Source: Chthoniobacter flavus Ellin428 (GTDB taxonomy: Bacteria; Verrucomicrobiota; Verrucomicrobiia; Chthoniobacterales; Chthoniobacteraceae). Taken from it: a stretch of DNA of 64,000 nucleotides. The stretch's first letter is position 1. Each line of letters starts with the position of its first letter. Of the stretch, positions 61,213 to 64,000 are shown piece by piece. The notes beneath the pieces are model-generated. The model had not been told where the DNA came from. It did not search any database and saw only the letters and a program-made list of their open reading frames with translations. A program made the position numbers and the translations under genes. The stretch covers positions 186,001-250,000 of the forward strand of contig NZ_ABVL01000007.1 in assembly GCF_000173075.1 (NCBI RefSeq). The letters are read 5' to 3'.

Positions 61213-63675
61213 ATGTCTGAATCCGCGCAGTTCACATCGGCGATTGATCACTCGGTCCCAGGGCTCAAGAAGCTGATCAAAAATCACCTGAAGTTCAGCC
61301 TGGCCCGCGATACCCAAACGGCCTCGCGGCGCGACTGGTGGCTGGCCACATCCAAGGCCGCCCAGAGTCTCATCATCGAGCGCATGATCGCCACGCAGAC
61401 GGCCCATCACCGGACCAACGCGAAACGCGTCTATTATTTCTCGCTGGAATTCCTCATGGGGCGCCTGTTCTCGAACAGCCTCTACAGCGCCGGCATCTTC
61501 GATGAGATCGAGCTCGCCCTGCAGGAGATGGGCCTCGATACCGAAACGCTGCGCAAAGAGGAGTACGACATGGCGCTCGGCAACGGCGGCCTCGGCCGTC
61601 TCGCTGCGTGTTTCCTCGATTCGCTCGCCACGCTCGATCTGCCGGCGGTCGGCTACGGCATCCACTACCAGTACGGCCTCTTCAAGCAGGAATTCCGCAA
61701 CGGCCACCAGGTCGAGTTGCCCGACGCCTGGCTGACCTACGGCACGCCGTGGGAAATCGTCCGCCCCGAGCACTCCACCGAAGTGCAAGTCTTCGGCCAG
61801 GTGGAAAACGTCTTCGACGACCGCGGCAACTACGTGCCCCGCTGGACCGGCGGGAAAAAGATTCTCGGTGTCCCCTACGATATCCCGATCCCCGGCTTCG
61901 GCACGAATACGGTGAACTTCCTCCGTCTGTGGGAATCGCGTGCGCCGGAGGAATTCGATTTCGAGGCCTTCAACCGTGGCGGTTACGGCGAGGCCGTGCG
62001 CGAAAAGAACGTCAGCGAGACGATCTCCAAAGTCCTCTATCCGAACGACAAGACCGAGAGTGGCAAGGAACTGCGCCTCGTGCAGCAGTACTTCTTCGTC
62101 GCCTGCTCGCTGCGCGATATCTTCCGCCGCTTCCGCAAGGACAACGAAGCGTGGGAGGATTTCCCCGAGAAAGTCGCCATCCAGCTCAACGACACCCACC
62201 CGGCCATCGCCATCGTGGAACTGCTGCGTCTCTTCCACGACGAATACGGCATGGCGTGGGAAAAGGCCTGGTCGATCGTCACCAAGACTTTTGCTTACAC
62301 GAACCACACGTTGCTGCCCGAGGCGCTGGAAAAGTGGAGCGTGCCGCTCTTCCAGAAAGTGCTCCCGCGCCATCTCCAGCTCATCTTCGAAATCAACAAG
62401 CGCCACCTCGAGCAGGTGGAAGCGAAGTGGCCCGGCGATGTGCACAGGAAGCGTGTGCTTTCGATCATCGAGGAAGGCCACGTGCAGATGGTGCGCATGG
62501 CGCATCTCTCGGTCGTGGGCAGCTTCTCGGTGAATGGCGTGGCCGCACTGCACACCCAGTTGCTCAAGGCGGAGCTCTTCCCGGAGTTCGACGAAATGTT
62601 CCCGGGCAAGTTCAACAACAAGACCAACGGCATCACGCCGCGGCGCTGGCTGCTGGCCTGCAATCCGCGCCTAAGCACGCTGATTTCGAAAAAGATCGGC
62701 ACCGGCTGGGAGCGCGACCTCGACAAGCTCCGCGGGCTCGAGCAATACGCCAACGACCCGGACTTCCAGAGCGAGTTCATGGCTGTGAAGCACGCCAACA
62801 AGGTGGACCTCGCGCGGATCATCAAGACCCAGATCGGTATCTCCGTGAACCCGGCGGCCCTTTTCGATGTGCAGATCAAACGCTTGCACGAATACAAGCG
62901 ACAACACCTGAACCTGCTGCACATCCTCGCGTTGTACCGCCGATTGCTGCAGAACCCGGATCTCGATATCGCCCCGCGCGTCTTCATCTTCTCGGCGAAG
63001 GCCGCCCCTGGCTACGATCTGGCCAAGTGCATCATCAAGGCAATCAACTCCGTCGGCACGCACATCAACGCCGACAAGCGGATTAACGATCGCCTCAAGG
63101 TCGTGTTCCTGCCGAATTACCGCGTGTCGCTCGCGCAACGCATCGTCCCGGCGGCCGATCTCTCGGAACAAATCTCCACCGCCGGCAAGGAAGCCAGCGG
63201 CACCGGCAACATGAAGCTCGCCCTCAACGGCGCGCTGACCATCGGCACGCTCGATGGCGCCAACGTCGAAATCCGCGAAGAGGTCGGCGAGGAGAATATC
63301 TTCATCTGTGGCATGACCGTGGAGGAAGTGACCGCGCTGGTGAAGAAGGGCTATCGTCCGCACGATTTCTACATGGCGAACGAAGAGCTGCGCGCCGTGG
63401 TCGACTGGATCGGGTCGAATTATTTCACACCCGACGAACCCGGCTGCCTGCGCATGCTCTGCGACAATCTCATCTACAACGATCCGTTCCTCGTGCTGGC
63501 CGATTTCCAGTCCTACAGCGACTCCCACAAGTTGGTGGACGCCGCCTTCAAGGACAAGCCGCGCTGGGCGAAGATGGCGATCATGAACACCGCGCGCATG
63601 GGCAAATTCTCCAGCGACCGGACGATCGGCCAGTACGCCAGCGAGATCTGGAAGCTGGACCCGGTGAAGGTCTGA
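61213..63675 (+). CDS. glgP: Glycogen/starch phosphorylase (GT35)
   Basis: 820 residues from the ATG at 61213 ([14 protein letters not shown]); an ATG 13 codons upstream is less likely. It releases glucose 1-phosphate from glycogen or alpha-1,4-glucans. Hallmarks: [35 protein letters not shown] (in parts), [45 protein letters not shown], and the PLP-binding [14 protein letters not shown] with Lys668. Length is normal. It is monocistronic here, with a hairpin straight after the stop and a convergent gene beyond it. Confidence 0.97.
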   Translation: MSESAQFTSAIDHSVPGLKKLIKNHLKFSLARDTQTASRRDWWLATSKAAQSLIIERMIATQTAHHRTNAKRVYYFSLEFLMGRLFSNSLYSAGIFDEIELALQEMGLDTETLRKEEYDMALGNGGLGRLAACFLDSLATLDLPAVGYGIHYQYGLFKQEFRNGHQVELPDAWLTYGTPWEIVRPEHSTEVQVFGQVENVFDDRGNYVPRWTGGKKILGVPYDIPIPGFGTNTVNFLRLWESRAPEEFDFEAFNRGGYGEAVREKNVSETISKVLYPNDKTESGKELRLVQQYFFVACSLRDIFRRFRKDNEAWEDFPEKVAIQLNDTHPAIAIVELLRLFHDEYGMAWEKAWSIVTKTFAYTNHTLLPEALEKWSVPLFQKVLPRHLQLIFEINKRHLEQVEAKWPGDVHRKRVLSIIEEGHVQMVRMAHLSVVGSFSVNGVAALHTQLLKAELFPEFDEMFPGKFNNKTNGITPRRWLLACNPRLSTLISKKIGTGWERDLDKLRGLEQYANDPDFQSEFMAVKHANKVDLARIIKTQIGISVNPAALFDVQIKRLHEYKRQHLNLLHILALYRRLLQNPDLDIAPRVFIFSAKAAPGYDLAKCIIKAINSVGTHINADKRINDRLKVVFLPNYRVSLAQRIVPAADLSEQISTAGKEASGTGNMKLALNGALTIGTLDGANVEIREEVGEENIFICGMTVEEVTALVKKGYRPHDFYMANEELRAVVDWIGSNYFTPDEPGCLRMLCDNLIYNDPFLVLADFQSYSDSHKLVDAAFKDKPRWAKMAIMNTARMGKFSSDRTIGQYASEIWKLDPVKV

Positions 63676-63689
63676 GCGGCTTCGCCGCT
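63675..63689. terminator. Short hairpin between glgP and the queD-like gene
   Basis: AGCGGC and GCCGCT pair around TTC immediately after the glgP TGA, before the convergent gene that ends at 63700. There is no T run. It could serve as a terminator in both directions. Confidence 0.5.
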
Positions 63690-63699
63690 AACATCCAAT

Positions 63700-64000
63700 C
63701 TATTCCGCGTATTCCGCCCACGACGTGGCTGTCTCCCACACGCGGACGGTCACGAGGCGCGCGTCGAGGCGCAGCGGGTAGCGCGAGTCCTGCTTTTGCG
63801 AGTAAGCGCTCAGGGCCTTGGAGGCGTGATCGAAAATCGTCCGCGCCAGCACTTCGGTCGTGGGATCCTGATTCTCGAAGCCGATGACCCGGTCGCCGTA
63901 GCGTTGCTTGAATTCCGCGTAGGCCGGGTCACTCGTATTCATGCACAGCGCATGGTCAAAGGTGTCCAGCCATTGGCCGACGGCGTCCTTGATGATCTTG
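63700..64000 (-). CDS. QueD/6-pyruvoyl-tetrahydropterin synthase-like protein (5' partial)
   Basis: The last 99 codons or so of a reverse-strand gene that runs off the window end. Reading in from base 64000 gives KIIKDAVGQWLDTFDHALCM, which matches the (D/E)W(L/I)D...LDHxxL segment of PTPS/QueD enzymes, whose His is catalytic. It is followed by DPTTEVLARTIFDHASKAL, like the 'PT(S/A)EN(L/V)A' motif; the Glu of that motif is present (PTTEVLA). QueD makes 6-carboxytetrahydropterin for queuosine. The N-terminal zinc-binding His residues are outside the window, so the family assignment is moderate. Confidence 0.75.
   Translation of the reverse strand, partial: KIIKDAVGQWLDTFDHALCMNTSDPAYAEFKQRYGDRVIGFENQDPTTEVLARTIFDHASKALSAYSQKQDSRYPLRLDARLVTVRVWETATSWAEYAE

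Overview
The window is high-GC bacterial DNA dominated by a type VI secretion (T6SS) locus. The gene content points to the PVC group, most likely Verrucomicrobiota: a periplasmic discoidin-type sensor kinase, a DUF6263-like secreted protein, a small Lys-rich conserved protein, and REP-like intergenic repeats. That placement is inferred from gene content, not from a marker phylogeny. No rRNA, tRNA, CRISPR array or plasmid origin was seen.

Region 1 (1-37721) is the T6SS locus. It opens inside tssC and continues hcp, tagJ/impE, tssE, tssF, tssG, clpV (tssH) and vgrG. After an accessory island it resumes with tssK, tssL, tssM, a tagF-like gene, several unknown genes and tssA. tssB must lie before base 1. 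No tssJ lipoprotein gene, fha gene or PAAR gene was recognised. The accessory island (11151-26727) lies between vgrG and tssK. It holds a DUF4347-like protein and a mosaic family of four helical, proline-rich proteins (11949-12734, 12905-14743, 14953-17838 reverse, 18107-21175). Two of these, of 961 and 1022 residues, end in what looks like a divergent PI3/4-kinase-type catalytic domain (K...D-x4-N...D-x-G with conserved spacing). They are the best candidates here for undescribed T6SS effectors or regulators. The island also contains a cyclic-nucleotide-binding/methyltransferase-like fusion and a 649-residue protein with a weak kinase C-lobe-like stretch.

Region 2 (37722-49421) carries a LuxR-type two-component system and a polyamine ABC importer (potC, potD, potB; no potA in view). 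It also encodes an AstD-like aldehyde dehydrogenase, an HDAC/acetylpolyamine-amidohydrolase-like protein, a GNAT-like protein, a SpuC-like class III aminotransferase and DNA-3-methyladenine glycosylase I. Together these suggest uptake and breakdown of polyamines. A 523-bp element with 113-bp inverted arms around a GIY-YIG nuclease gene sits between potD and potB. A 227-bp arm-to-arm copy without the gene sits upstream of potC, and a half copy sits at 37783.

Region 3 (49422-64000) is ordinary chromosome: a DUF6263-like secreted protein, an S10-type carboxypeptidase, a membrane protein, a patatin-BamA-like outer-membrane phospholipase, a COG0523 GTPase, rpmB, gmd, rph, glgP and a partial queD-like gene.

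Many genes (tssC, tssM, the gene after tssA, potD, the astD-like gene, the aminotransferase gene, the 55395 gene) change reading frame. Most of the changes I could resolve are explained by one extra base, often in a homopolymer. This looks more like sequencing or assembly error than gene decay. I give such genes as single features across the breaks.
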